A DNA stretch of 64,000 nt, from contig JAESIW010000138.1 of the NCBI GenBank assembly GCA_016802295.1, positions 1,249,904 through 1,313,903 of the forward strand, read 5' to 3'. This document shows, piece after piece, positions 9,983 to 20,960 of this stretch. The position numbers were made by a program, and so were the translations under genes. Origin of the DNA: Brachionus rotundiformis (lineage: Eukaryota > Rotifera > Eurotatoria > Ploima > Brachionidae). Each line of letters opens with the position of its first letter. Position 1 is the first letter of the stretch. Under the pieces are notes generated by a model that searched no databases, had not been told where the DNA came from, and saw only the letters and a list, made by a program, of their open reading frames with translations.

Positions 9983-10431
9983 TTTTTTTTAAATTATTTA
10001 GCTAACTCTCAGCTATTATCGTATAACGAAGGTAAATTATGATTTGAGTTAATGAAAAAATAAGAGATTGAAAACGAATGTGCTTCGTAGAGTTCTACTA
10101 GAAACTAATTTATTTCTATTTATGTTTCTATGTGCATCTATTGAGGCTTTTCTCGAAGTAGTTTAAACTGAATCTTCAATATAATTATTATTTGTAAAAG
10201 GGTGAATATAAAGGTAACTTTTTCGAGAGGAACTTGGAATAATTTAGCATTAAACAATCGCTTATAATACATGGTCTTATTAATGGAAGAAAGATTTTTG
10301 ATTAAAACAGGCTTATCTATTTAATTATTACTAAAAAATTTGAAAAATAAAAATATTTTATTTTAAATAGGTTTAATTTAGTTTTAAATGTAATCAATTA
10401 GTCCAAGTAATAAAGGTTATAATTCAATGTT
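9983..10431. other. Spacer upstream of OARD1
   Basis: AT-rich DNA of 449 bp between the end of the coiled-coil gene and the OARD1 start. I see no open frame, repeat or RNA gene; it presumably holds the OARD1 promoter. Confidence 0.4.
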
Positions 10432-11012
10432 TTATTCCCGCATTGGTATTCCTAAATAGTGTCCCAATTTTCTTCTATTTTGCTCGACTGTATTCTCCTG
10501 TGACTGTCGATAATAATCAAGATAGTCAACTATTTTCCTGTTATTCATACGAAAAAAGTCATCTAAGTTTTGAATATTATAACTAGGAAGGCTACGACCT
10601 CTATTAGGAATCTAAAAATTTAAAGGATTAATAACTATTTTCTAAAGTCAGAACATTTTCAAAAATGCTCATGTACTTCAATCCAGTTGATAATAGCTGT
10701 CGGTTGAAGACAGGTTGAATTTTTTAATCGAGTCAATGAAATATGGTCCATCAGATTAAATTGAATCTCCATATTCTCCTTAATTGAATCGACATCTTTC
10801 TTAATAGAATCAACATCTTTCTTAAGTGAATCAACATCCATTGTCAACTTGTTTATTTGAAGTTCCATTCTTCTTAATGTTTCCAAGATATCAATATTCA
10901 CTTCTACTTTGTTTGCCAAATTAGCAATCTTTGGCGACAATTCAATCAGCTCTTCGCATGTTTTAATAGAAGTGCTTGCAAATTTGTTTATATCTTGTTC
11001 ATTTAGAGCCAT
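10432..11012 (-). CDS. Coiled-coil protein of unknown function (two exons)
   Basis: Not recognised. Exon 1 is 11012-10677 and exon 2 is 10611-10432, joined across a 65 nt intron (GTACAT...TTTTAG) in phase 0, giving 171 residues. Exon 1 alone runs into a stop 27 nt past the donor, while the joined frame continues for 59 codons of normal composition, which supports the join. Residues about 38-95 form a heptad coiled coil in which the unit VDSxKKD is repeated three times in tandem, also at DNA level. The second exon is polar and basic and ends GHYLGIPMRE. No signal peptide or membrane segment. CTTTCTTAG ends 10 nt before the ATG and could be a leader 3' splice site. Confidence 0.6.
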
Positions 11013-12140
11013 TGAGCTTATCTAAGAAAGAAAACTATTTTTTTAGTTAATGTTTAAGCATTTTTTAGGACTGTCTTGTAAATAGGCCTAGCTAAAACTT
11101 GTTAGTTTAAAAAAACAACTGCTATGCATTTTGAAAAATACCATCCTTTTTATAATCAAACTAGTTGCAAAGACTATTCATTTCAATTCACACTTTAAAG
11201 AAAATTTGATTTTTAAAAGCTTAGTTAATTCAAACTAGGCAAGCTTATTCACAGATTAGTCTTTTGAATCCTGCATTTACAATAACAACTATTTTCTGGC
11301 TCATAATTTAAAAAAAAAAATTTAATTAAATTTGAATTATGAAAAGTATTTTCCTGGTTTTTCAATTAGACCAAATCTATTCTCAACCGGTCAACTGTAC
11401 CGTAACTATATGCTGCCAGAGTGTCTTTGCTGCTCATATAAGGTAGGTCTTGAACTCTAGATTTAAGACAAGAAATAATTAAAACAAATTAATTTAGTTA
11501 AAAATTTATCAATAGAATCCTGAAATTATAAAAATGAAATAGTGGTTTATAAAGTAGCCAAACCAAGTTTTTAATTAAGTGATTAGATGCAGATTATGTA
11601 CCTAAATTGAACATTTGATAATAATTAGAGACATGTCAAGACTGGGAATTTGCAAAATAAATTAGTTTATTTTAAAATTTTAAAATTTTTTACAATTAAT
11701 CAAAATTGATCGAGTTCTGATTTAATCAAATAGCAAACACAAGAGATTTTTCAATAAAAAGAAATCTATTTTATTGATTTAATAGAAACTTTGCAAGAAT
11801 AGAGTCAAAAAATACATCAATATGTATTTGATTGAAATTCAAAAATTTATTTTTTCTCTAGAGACAAATTTTTAAGATATTTATGCTTTATAATATATTA
11901 AATTTGAATTAGTTCTTTTAATCTCTTTGTCCCAAGATAAGATATTTCATTTTAAAAAATTTAATATTGATTTAATTATCATTCCTTAAATGATTTAATT
12001 TTATTGAGCTTTTAAGCTCTTATATCTTCTCTTCAATAACAACAAATTGGTTTATTTATAATATAAAAATGTATCTTTTATTTGATAAATAGTTATTAGA
12101 ACATTAAAATATAAAATTTAATATTATAAATTAAAAAAAA
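11013..12140. other. Gene-poor region with one exon-like segment
   Basis: Mostly AT-rich DNA. On the minus strand 11456-11366 reads like a terminal exon: it follows TTAAATCTAG and one frame stays open to a TAA, ending YSYGTVDRLRIDLV. I found no partner exon upstream, so no gene is called. Nothing else seen. Confidence 0.3.
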
Positions 12141-12962
12141 ATGAGATTCGAAATTTTAAAAATTGGACTATTTATTTTTATAGCTAATTATTTTTTTAAT
12201 TTCGTCTATTTAAATACAAATTGTTCGCTAGATTCATATAAATTAAGATATTATTCTTTGTCAACTTATCAATTGAACATAACTCTTAATTATTATATTG
12301 AAAAAAAAGAAAATGCTAGTGATAGCTGCATCCAAAATTCTTTGCTTTTTGCAAAATCAACCAATTTTTTGTTTTTCGATTTTTTCAATCTAACTTTTAA
12401 TCGAAATTTGACAAAAATATTGAGTAATTTATGGCCTTTGGCATATTATGATATATTCTTAGAATTTCAACTAAACAATTATTTCAACTTTGTCAATTTC
12501 AAAAATTTTAGTTCTGTAAGCTGCTTTGGTGAACCGGAAAGACCAGCCAATCTGAAGTCAAACTATGATAGAGAATCACTAACTCTAGAATGGGATAGAC
12601 CAAATAAAATAAGCGCACCATTTATATGCTATTATTTGGTACAAGTAGTACCAAATAATAATTCCCAAATAATAAGTGAATTTAGAACAAATTTAACTTG
12701 GATTAAATTTATGAAATACGATTTAGAAGAAGATAAAGAAATAAGGATAAGTTCGGTCAATGATATAAAATGCTATGAGCGAAATTTTTCAGCAGCACAA
12801 GCATGTTCAGAAACTGGTATGAGCATTTTGAAGAGCAAGAATTTAAGTTTTTTTTTACAACTTAATAATTTTAATAAAGCATCAGACTGTGTGATTAATT
12901 TTTTCAAAACAAAAAATTTATTCTTTCAAATATTTTACTATTGTGTGGTGTATTATTTTTAA
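12141..12962 (+). CDS. Secreted or GPI-anchored FN3-like protein A
   Basis: Single exon, 273 residues, function unknown. A signal peptide covers about 1-25 and the C terminus is a hydrophobic tail with no charged cytoplasmic part, as in GPI-anchor signals. The second half looks like a fibronectin type III fold: CFGEPERPANL, SLTLEWDRP, APFICYYLVQ, then KEIRISSVND and a conserved CYERNFSAAQAC. The first half is probably a second, diverged FN3 domain with two cysteines. The gene faces a paralogue of identical length at 13078-13899, with 115 bp between their stops. The pair shares the CFGxPExP, W.RP and ICYYLVQ blocks. Several N-glycosylation sites (NLT, NFS, NLS) fit a cell-surface protein. Confidence 0.8.
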   Translation: MRFEILKIGLFIFIANYFFNFVYLNTNCSLDSYKLRYYSLSTYQLNITLNYYIEKKENASDSCIQNSLLFAKSTNFLFFDFFNLTFNRNLTKILSNLWPLAYYDIFLEFQLNNYFNFVNFKNFSSVSCFGEPERPANLKSNYDRESLTLEWDRPNKISAPFICYYLVQVVPNNNSQIISEFRTNLTWIKFMKYDLEEDKEIRISSVNDIKCYERNFSAAQACSETGMSILKSKNLSFFLQLNNFNKASDCVINFFKTKNLFFQIFYYCVVYYF

Positions 12963-13077
12963 TTAAAAAAATACATATTTTTGGTAAAAATAACTAATTA
13001 AATTTTTAAATTTTTATTGATTGATTTGTATTTATTTGTAAAAAAATTAATTTTGTCTGTTTCGCTATTGATTCATT

Positions 13078-13899
13078 TTAAAAAAGGTTAAATTTTAAAA
13101 TAATTAAAATTAAAAAATAAAATTTAAACGAGCTTTTAAACGAATTAGATGAATTATCTAAATTGGCTTTATAAAAATAGTTTACATATTTGCTTGAAGT
13201 CTTTATTTGATCTAATTCTTTACATTTCTCTGCAGCAGGGTATCTATCTTTGTAGCATTTATAATCATTGTAGGTGCTTACTCTTACTTCGAAGTCTCGT
13301 TTTAAGACGTCACCAGTGAAGCCAAACGAGGTTTTTGTTTCCTCATAATCAGTAAGTTTTGACTCATCTAAAAATCGTCTTTGAACTAAATAATAACAAA
13401 TGTCCGGCGCATTTATGGTCATTGGTCGTCTCCAACTCATAAGCAAAGAATTTCCATCATATTTGCCAGACAATTGTTGAGGCTCTTCCGGACTTCCGAA
13501 ACATGTGAATGACTCAACTGTAGAATGTTCAAATATATTTTCTTTATTTTTGATTTTATAACCCAAGGTAATATTATAGATACTCAATGGTTCTAAATTT
13601 TTTAGAATATAGTAATTATTAGGATCTAAACTATAATTAAATTGTTTCTGATCTAGTTTTGACTGTGCTGTAATAATCAATTTATCAAAACATTCTTCAA
13701 TGTATTCTAATGTATTCGGTTGATTTGTAGATATTTTTATAAAAATATTGATATTTGTTTCATCCACTATTGGAGGGAAATTGGTCAAAATGAACGAATT
13801 GTCGAAACATTCGGATCGAATCGATCCAATTTTGAGAAAAAATACTAAACAAATTATAAATTTCAACATTATTTGAAAATTAAAATTTATTTTGTTCAA
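13078..13899 (-). CDS. Secreted or GPI-anchored FN3-like protein B, paralogue of A
   Basis: Single exon, 273 residues from the first ATG; a second ATG at residue 11 would give a tighter signal peptide (MLKFIICLVFFLKIG). As in the neighbour, a first diverged FN3-like half carries two cysteines. The second domain has CFGSPEEPQQL, SLLMSWRRP, APDICYYLVQ, FEVRVSTYNDYKCY and AAEKCKEL. The C terminus (small polar residues, then FYFLILIILKFNLF) is a strong GPI-signal candidate. Tail-to-tail orientation with protein A and equal length indicate an inverted local duplication. The membrane-distal halves have diverged much more than the second domains. Ligand and role unknown. Confidence 0.8.
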   Translation of the reverse strand: MNKINFNFQIMLKFIICLVFFLKIGSIRSECFDNSFILTNFPPIVDETNINIFIKISTNQPNTLEYIEECFDKLIITAQSKLDQKQFNYSLDPNNYYILKNLEPLSIYNITLGYKIKNKENIFEHSTVESFTCFGSPEEPQQLSGKYDGNSLLMSWRRPMTINAPDICYYLVQRRFLDESKLTDYEETKTSFGFTGDVLKRDFEVRVSTYNDYKCYKDRYPAAEKCKELDQIKTSSKYVNYFYKANLDNSSNSFKSSFKFYFLILIILKFNLF

Positions 13900-14122
13900 T
13901 TTTTATATTTTGTCTCTTATCTTTTTTAAGATAAGATTATTAACAATCTATTTTTAAATTTAAATAAATTTATATGCTTTTAATGAATGTTTAGAAAATA
14001 ATGGTTTCTATTTATTTTTGTATTTAAAATTCAAATTTTTCTAAATACTTTATTAAATAAAAAATCTTCAATTGTTAGTTTATTTATAATTATTAACTAT
14101 TAATGGACACAAAATAAAAAAT

Positions 14123-14356
14123 TTAGTAAAAAATGCTTTTTTTCTTGGTATAACAGAGGTTTTTCTTTTTAAAAAAATAATCAAATTCTTGAGTAATGCG
14201 TCGTTTTCGTTCAATCTCTTCCAATTCGCGTTCCAATTCTTCTTCTCTTTTCCTTTGCTCTTCCATCTCTCGTTCCATTTCAGCTTTACGCCAATACTCC
14301 CATTTGCGGTCTTCCTGAAGTCGATCGGAACAATTCGATGATATTTCTAAACCCAT
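14123..14356 (-). CDS. Small charged coiled-coil protein with MGxxxS start
   Basis: 77 residues, unrecognised. The start MGLEIS fits the N-myristoylation consensus (Gly2, Ser6). Residues about 15-55 are an uninterrupted run of Glu, Arg and Lys with heptad-like Leu/Ile, predicted as a single charged helix or coiled coil. The C terminus is Lys/Phe/Tyr-rich. The GC content is higher than the surrounding DNA, and the long open frame in such AT-rich sequence suggests a real gene, but no homologue is known to me and further exons cannot be excluded. An AG (AAATTTAG) lies two bases before the ATG. Confidence 0.45.
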   Translation of the reverse strand: MGLEISSNCSDRLQEDRKWEYWRKAEMEREMEEQRKREEELERELEEIERKRRITQEFDYFFKKKNLCYTKKKSIFY

Positions 14357-16323
14357 TTCTAAATTTTTAAATATTAAAGTTAGCTTTCTTCTTTTATACT
14401 AAGACTATTATTTAATTATTAATCTTTTAGAAAGCAATTTTATAGGAAATTATTGCTAAAAAATTAAGTAATCATTCATTTAAATGAGTATCCTCTAATT
14501 TCCTGAACTAATTTCGAAATTATTCCTAAATACTAAGGCGAAAGTAAACTAACTTCAAAAAAAAATAAGGTGAATCAATAATTAAATAATTATTTTTGTA
14601 TTATTTGTCAAGATTTTATAAATTGAATTTAACTTTTAAAAAATCAATAAAAGTTTAATCCTTATAATTTTTTAAATTAAGTTTATTTTAAAGACTATAG
14701 AGATTTATTAATTAAAATCGATTTAATTTATTACTGATTATTCAATATCTTATGGCGTAAGTAAAGGAAAAAAAATATTTTTAGGTAACATGCGCCTTGG
14801 AGACAAATTTCTTTCCAGTTTATCAAATCTATTTTAAAAGATATTCTTGCGTAAATTAAAATATTCGGAAATTGCGTAACCACATTACATTAATCCGAAC
14901 TGATTTTAATTAATTCCATTTAGTTGATTGTTGACAAATTTTGGCTTTTAAAAATTTGAATATTATTTTGATACTAATGGAAAAATGTCTATTATCTTGG
15001 AAACCAGTATTGTGTTTATTTTTATCCTGAAAAAGTTTTATTTGATATTTTTCTTTTTTTAATCAAGATAAAATTTCCATCCATTTGAAAACTATAGTGA
15101 ATATTAATTAAATAATGCTCTTAGTTTAGAATGAATGAATCAACTAGATAAATATTTTGATAGGCATGACACTTTCAATATGCTATTAAGTAAATTACAT
15201 AAACGGTTTGTTTGCTGGAAAGTTCAAGTCACATGTTCATGGCTGAAATGAAGATAAAACATGAGTTTTTCGTAGAAATTAAGCCGATTTTGAACAATTA
15301 AATTTTTTAAAATAAGTTATTTAAAAAATTTAGCTTAATTTGAAATTAATTAAAAAAGATTATTAAATAAATAATTTTTGAAAAAATATGATTTTAGATA
15401 AAAAAAATTGTGCTGTTTACTAAATCATGCAACTTTTTTAATTAATTGTATTTGTTCAAAAAATGTGCAAAATATTTAATTAATTAAATTTTTAAGTTCC
15501 AGAAATTCAAAAATTAAGTGCTTTCTGAATTTCTAATTTTTGACCAGAAGTTCGTAAACTACGTCCATTGAAACCCTAAATTTCCTTTTTTGGAGGAAAA
15601 AAAAGTCTAAAAAACTAACCCCTAAAAAAGCTTTAGTTCTTTCACAATCAGCTACTCAATTAATTTTTCCAAATTTCTTTTCAAAATCATATATATTCTG
15701 AAGGAGCATAAAATTTTCTCCATTTTGATGTATATTTTTATTTTAAAAAAGAGTTGGTCAATTTTTATTAATTAAAAAAAGCTTAATTTTATTTAATGAA
15801 GTCTCAAATCATCTGATTTGATTTAAAGTTAGAATATTTTTAATCATATTGAAAATTTTTTGATTATTTTAACTTAATATTGAACCCAATTATATTAAAA
15901 AATTAATTAAATGTCACCAAGGTCGTATTGATAACATTGGGGTTTTTAGCCAGTTTCTGGAACTTTAATTCTAGCTATTATATTTTTAATTAAATTTATT
16001 ATTAAGGCTGACATGGCTTTGGTCTATTGAGATTAAAAAAAATTAATAAAGTCTAAATTTTAAATAATTTATTTAACATAATAACAATAGTCAATAAAAA
16101 AAATGAAAAAAAAAAATAATATATATGTATATATATTTTTTTAAACTGTCCATTTAAATCTCTTATTTTTTTGCATTTTTTTCTTCACTTAAAAGTTTAA
16201 AATCGGAATCCATAATCTTATTCTAAATAATAAACAAAGACAAAACAATAACAACAATAATAAAGCCCGAATTTATTTTAAAATTTCCCTACCCTAATAA
16301 CCTGTAATTTTGTACACAAAAAA
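14357..16323. other. Gene-free AT-rich region
   Basis: About 2 kb of AT-rich DNA between the small coiled-coil gene and the 3' end of the RPRD2-like gene. I see short homopolymer and AT runs but no convincing open frame, RNA gene or repeat. The last roughly 200 bp probably contain the RPRD2 3' UTR. Confidence 0.4.
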
Positions 16324-19300
16324 TTAATAGAATCTATTTCTATTGTAGTTGTTCGCACCGGCATTTTGATCGAGTCTGTCTCGCTGCGAATTGACCGTAG
16401 GTATGCGATGATTGTTGCCATGTGAGTGCTGATAGGGCTTGAATCGGTTAGCAGTGCGTTCATCCCGTTTATTATTTGGGCTTACAATAGGATTACTAAG
16501 AAGTGGTCTCTTTTGTGGTGTATAATTTGCATCAGATTTTGTGTCATTTTTTCGGTCAGGTCTGTTGGATTTGGGACTTTTGGAAGGCGGCGGTGGTTGA
16601 CCTGAAACATTCATTAGCGGTGAAATGGGCTGAGAAGAGCCAGAAGGACTGATGAGAACTTTGCTTTGATTAGGGTAGTATCCCGGTGGTGGAGTATGAT
16701 AGGACATTTGCTGGTATGGATCTATCATGAGTTGATTTGGAGGGATGGGCACGCTGGTCATTGGCGGTGGCGGTGGAGGAGGTATCATGCTCATCGGTGG
16801 CTGGTACATTTGATAAGGAGGAGGAGGTGGCGGAGGGGGAGCCGGAACCATCATTGGATTGTAGTTGGGCGGCTGTGGTTGGCCAAGCATCATCGGTGGT
16901 TGATAGACCTCATCTTTGGTAGGCGTTCCTGGCCGGTTTGACTCTTGGTTCAAGAAGCTACTTTGATAGTTCAGGTTAGATGGGCTGTAGTACTCATTTG
17001 ACTGAGTGTATCCACTTGAATTACCATTGTTTACAAATTTTTGTAAGGAATTGACTAAAAATGACAGATTTGAGTTTGAGGATGAGCTTTGGCCTGAATT
17101 TGTGGCCATCTCGCTTTGGCTCGATGTTTTGTTGATAAATTTTGTCAAAAAATCTAAAGGACTATTTGATGATTGGGACGAATGGTCCGGATTCTCGTCA
17201 CGAACTGGTGTATTCGACCGGTCACGTTTTTTTGTCTCGTCTTTTTTCTGTCGCCTTGGATCCAAGTTGACGCGCACTTGAGTCTTACTCTTTGAACTGT
17301 GGGACAAATGGTTCGACGATGTTTGAGAAGAATTTGCCGATACGTTTTGATCATCATCAGACATTTCCATATCCATGGTCTCTAGATTTTTGTTCGAATT
17401 GGAAAATCTTGTTTCCATTAATTCATCTAGGCGCTTTTTTACACTCTGCACTTTCATTCCATAGCTTCTGTATGCCTAGAAATTAAATTTTTTTAATTAT
17501 TAAAAAATTTATTATATTTTTGCTCTATTAATAAACAAATTTTTTTAATTAATTATTCTAATCTTAAAAAATATTCTAATTGCTTATACCAATGTCTAAA
17601 GAATTGTTTATTAATGAAATTTGACATTAGCTCTTTAAGACCGAATAAGTTTCTTGGTCAAATTTTAAATTGTTGTAATATCTTGAAGAAATAAAAATTT
17701 TAAAAATTAAATAATTTTATTTTTAATATTACTGTTTAAACAATTTTTGTCAATTATTAGTTAATTTATAAAATTAGTATTTCTTTAAGATATTAAAACA
17801 GTTTGAAATTTGACCAAGAAATTTATTTGGTCTTATAGGGTTAATTCTGAAAGATTTATCAATAATTAGAAGCTAACTATATATATAAAATGGTCTGATA
17901 TACATTTTTCTAATTAATCAGAATGTGTATCAAAATAAACATTTATAATACTGATTTGTGTATCAACTTATACAAACTAATTGTATTTTTTTAAATATTT
18001 TTTAGGCTTTATCATATTACAAGTCAAAAAAGCTTCGCTGAAAAGAAAAGTTTCAACCATGAAAAATTTGAGTTTTTACTCATAAAAAAATTTAAAAAAA
18101 ATGGTTGAACTTGGTTTCTTGTATGATGACCAAAATGTTTTAATAGTAGCTTATATTTTTATTATAAATACATTAATCATTTAAATTGATATTGTTTGAG
18201 AATATACCATTTAACCCATTACAGCAAACAATGTCCAACCGTAACCAACTATTGCGCACAATTAAGTAATTACTATGTTTATGTATAATTCTAAAGATAA
18301 GTTTAAAATGAGAATATCCTTTTGCAATTAACTTTAAAGTTAAAAAAATCTTAATTTAAACTTCAATTTTAACACCGAGAAATCCCTTGGGTCATATTTA
18401 GAACATACGGCATACCAAAGAAGATTGTCAACCTGATAAAACTCTTATATGAGAATTTCTAGTGTAGCGAAATTTTGGAAAAAGGACAATCTGAAAGCTC
18501 CAAAGTGTGTACAGGATATGTTCCTTCTCCGACGCGTTCCTAATTGTGATTGATTATGTCATGAGGAAAACTACCTCAAACCCGAGGCTAATTAAATGGA
18601 AGCTAACAACAACATAGCTTGAAGTACTTGAAGTAACTACATTTGCCAGACTCGAACCAGTCTGGAAGTCCAATGATACAGTAAGGAAACAAAAATCAAG
18701 ATATTCAACACTGATGCATGGAAGTGAATGCTGCGGAGTGTCTGAGATGGACACAAAAAGCCCAAACACCTTCCGCACGGGTAGCATCAGAAGGGTTCTT
18801 GAGATACAGTGTCCCAAAGCATTGTCAATTGATGAGGTACACAGTAGAACAAAGTCAGAACCAATGTATCAAAAATATGAGGCTGCGGTGGCTTGGACAA
18901 AGAATACCAATATCAAACAGAGCTTTTCAATGGACACCAAACTGGCGAAGAAAGGCAAGACAATCAGCAATAAGATGGAACAGATCACCGAAGGCAAAAA
19001 ATGGACTTGAGTGAAAATCAAAAGTAATGAGCCTATGCTCGGCAAGCTTGAAGATCTTGGCTTTGCAGATGGGTCCAAAAAGAATAAGAAAAGAATAAAA
19101 AGTTAAAAAAAAATTGGTCAAACTTTGGCCAGACTTATAAAAAATTTAATTTACATTAAAAACAGTTTTGGCATCCTTGTACTGTGCATCGTAAAAAATT
19201 TCACTCTGTTTCAGCAAATTGATCAATTGTTTTCTTTTTTCCAACCTTTGGCTCAACCTGAGAGCATATTCGTCCAGTTTATCACATGACGCTTCGAATT

Positions 19301-20021
19301 CGAGCTTAAATTTTTCGCCTTTGCTTCGATCTCGATACTGGCGAATGTGTTCCAGATTGATGTCAAGTATTCGTGTGGCCTCTATCTCACTTTTGTCCTT
19401 GACCAAGTCTTTAGCAAATGAATCAAACGACTCGATCGAGTCGCACAAGTTTTTCGCCTGAAATTCGGCAATTATTCGCTCAATTTCGTCCTTATCGACT
19501 TGGGACGAGTCGTTGCCAGGCTTGGGCTCGGGCAACTGAGGCGAACGAGTCACCGGATCAGATTTAAAGTTAAGAGAGGACAAAAGTTGGTCAACAAACT
19601 GCTTGTCGTATACTTGACGTTCCAGCCAAACATCGAGCACACGTTGGACATTTTTTTTTATCGATTCTGAACGACAACCGGCAACGGCGTCGTTCAGAAC
19701 CGTTTTGAATGAGTCCTGGTAGATTTTAGCGTTTTTACGCTTGCAGTTTTGAATTACGTCATTGGCCAAATAGAAAAGAGACAATCGCTGCCGGCTGGTT
19801 GTGCTCGCTTCGGACATCTTCTTCAGCCATATTTTGGTTATGAGCTCGTGATGGTTCTTGTGATGAATGATCCAAAGAGCCAGCGTTTGTATGCTTTCTT
19901 GAGTAGGGGTGCATTGATCAAGCTTGCGCATCAGGTTTTCTTCGTTAAATGAGCTACTTGGTGCTTTTGGCGTGGCACTACTCGAGGCTGTGCCGCTTGA
20001 TGTAGCTGCAATAGTGGTCAT
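16324..20021 (-). CDS. RPRD2: RPRD2-like CTD-interacting (CID) protein (two exons)
   Basis: RPRD proteins bind the phosphorylated C-terminal tail of RNA polymerase II and recruit CTD phosphatase. Exons are 20021-19155 and 17475-16324, joined in phase 0 across a 1,679 nt intron, giving 672 residues. The CID domain spans about 24-150 with LFYLANDVIQNCKRK, the family hallmark. A CREPT-type coiled coil follows to about 310. The join FYDAQYKDAKTVFN to AYRSYGMKVQSVKKRLDEL continues the RPRD2 pattern exactly. The C-terminal half is disordered, rich in Ser/Pro/Gln with runs of up to eight prolines, like vertebrate RPRD2 but shorter. The intron contains a decayed LINE fragment and a foldback repeat, which explains its unusual length. 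RPRD1 is less likely because of the long proline-rich tail. Confidence 0.88.
17600..17875. mobile_element. Foldback (MITE-like) inverted repeat in RPRD2 intron
   Basis: Left arm around 17600-17725 and right arm around 17755-17875 are imperfect reverse complements. The best block is GACCGAATAAGTTTCTTGGT at 17639 against ACCAAGAAATTTATTTGGTC ending near 17832. Complementarity continues inward (AAGAAATA...) and outward at lower quality. The arms are separated by about 30-60 bp of AT-rich DNA. No coding capacity and no clear target-site duplication. Confidence 0.6.
18406..19014 (+). mobile_element. Decayed non-LTR retrotransposon (LINE) reverse-transcriptase fragment
   Basis: Translation in shifting frames recovers RT landmarks: YGIPKKIVNLIKLLYENF from 18406, FLIVIDYVMRKTTSNPRL near 18535, then LMHGSECC near 18711, IRRVLEIQCPKALS and finally MRLRWLGQR near 18878. 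These match the thumb and C-terminal region of RTE/CR1/Jockey-like elements. There are in-frame stops (for example after YENF), frameshifts, and the catalytic YADD block is missing, so it is dead. It lies antisense to the RPRD2-like gene, within its intron. Higher GC than the surrounding intron is consistent with former coding sequence. Confidence 0.8.
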
Positions 20022-20480
20022 TTTGTAACAATCGGGAAATGTTTTGTGTAGTTATTGGATGATTTATTTTTTTTTTAAATTTATAAATTTTTTTTCATAT
20101 TTTTTTTCGAGTTGTTTTCTTTTCGTTTAGAAAAATAAATTATTAATTTTTGCATTTTTATTTCTATGACTGGGGTACGAGTACGGTTCGAAAATGTCTT
20201 AGCAGCAAGTAGAGAGTAATTTTATTTCAAAATTTAGCTCAATAAAAACAAAATTGCACAACTAACTTAACATTTTCTTAGTAGAAAAATTTGTTCGATT
20301 TCACTTGTTTGTTGCGCATTTAGTAACCTAATGTTTTTTTAATCTGTTAAAAAGATACTCAAAAATATATTTATTATCTAATAAATAGTTAAATTAATTT
20401 AATTTTTTCATTTAATAAAGAAAATTTTTAAAACATAACACGTGCAAATATCTAATGTTATTTTGTACCAATTTACCATT

Positions 20481-20960
20481 ATGACTAATGAAAAGAAACG
20501 ATGTATTGACTGTGCTGAGCTGGACGTTAATCTTGTCCATTTGGCACGTCATCTTTTCGACTGCCATGTTTTCGATTCTTATGATTCTGTTTCGTGGAAA
20601 CCTACTGGTACCTAGAAATGGAATTATTGAAACTGTTGCTTGTTTAAAGAGGATGCTGTCTGTTGGGGCTGTACGTCAGTAGGTTCCTTGTACCTAGTTT
20701 TAGAATTGAATCTGTCTATCTTAAGGATGATGTCAATATATCACCATCAGTGCCCTCTCCGAGTGATTTATGTCAAAAGCATTCCCTAACTCTTTGTAAT
20801 ATGCTAATCTTGGGGTCTTCGACCATGTTCCTGATGAACTTGGAGGTTTATGTGGAAGACAATATCCCAATAGTTTTTAGTAAATCAATAATTCTAATAA
20901 AGGATATAAAGGATACTATATATATTGTGAAAAAAAAACTTTTTTGTAATTGAGTCAAAT
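20481..20960 (+). pseudogene. Possible decayed coding sequence
   Basis: About 480 bp with clearly higher GC than its flanks. From the ATG at 20481 a frame with RCIDCAELDV and LARHLFDCHV (a possible zinc-finger-like Cys/His pattern) runs 44 codons to a stop. The next open stretch continues in another frame (ending VYVEDNIPIVF). Frame changes and stops suggest a dead gene or transposon fragment; I do not recognise the family. Confidence 0.25.

Noticed and set aside
16666..17281. Plus-strand frames opposite the RPRD2-like proline-rich exon
   Set aside because: They are antisense readings of Pro/Ser-rich codons and have no independent support.
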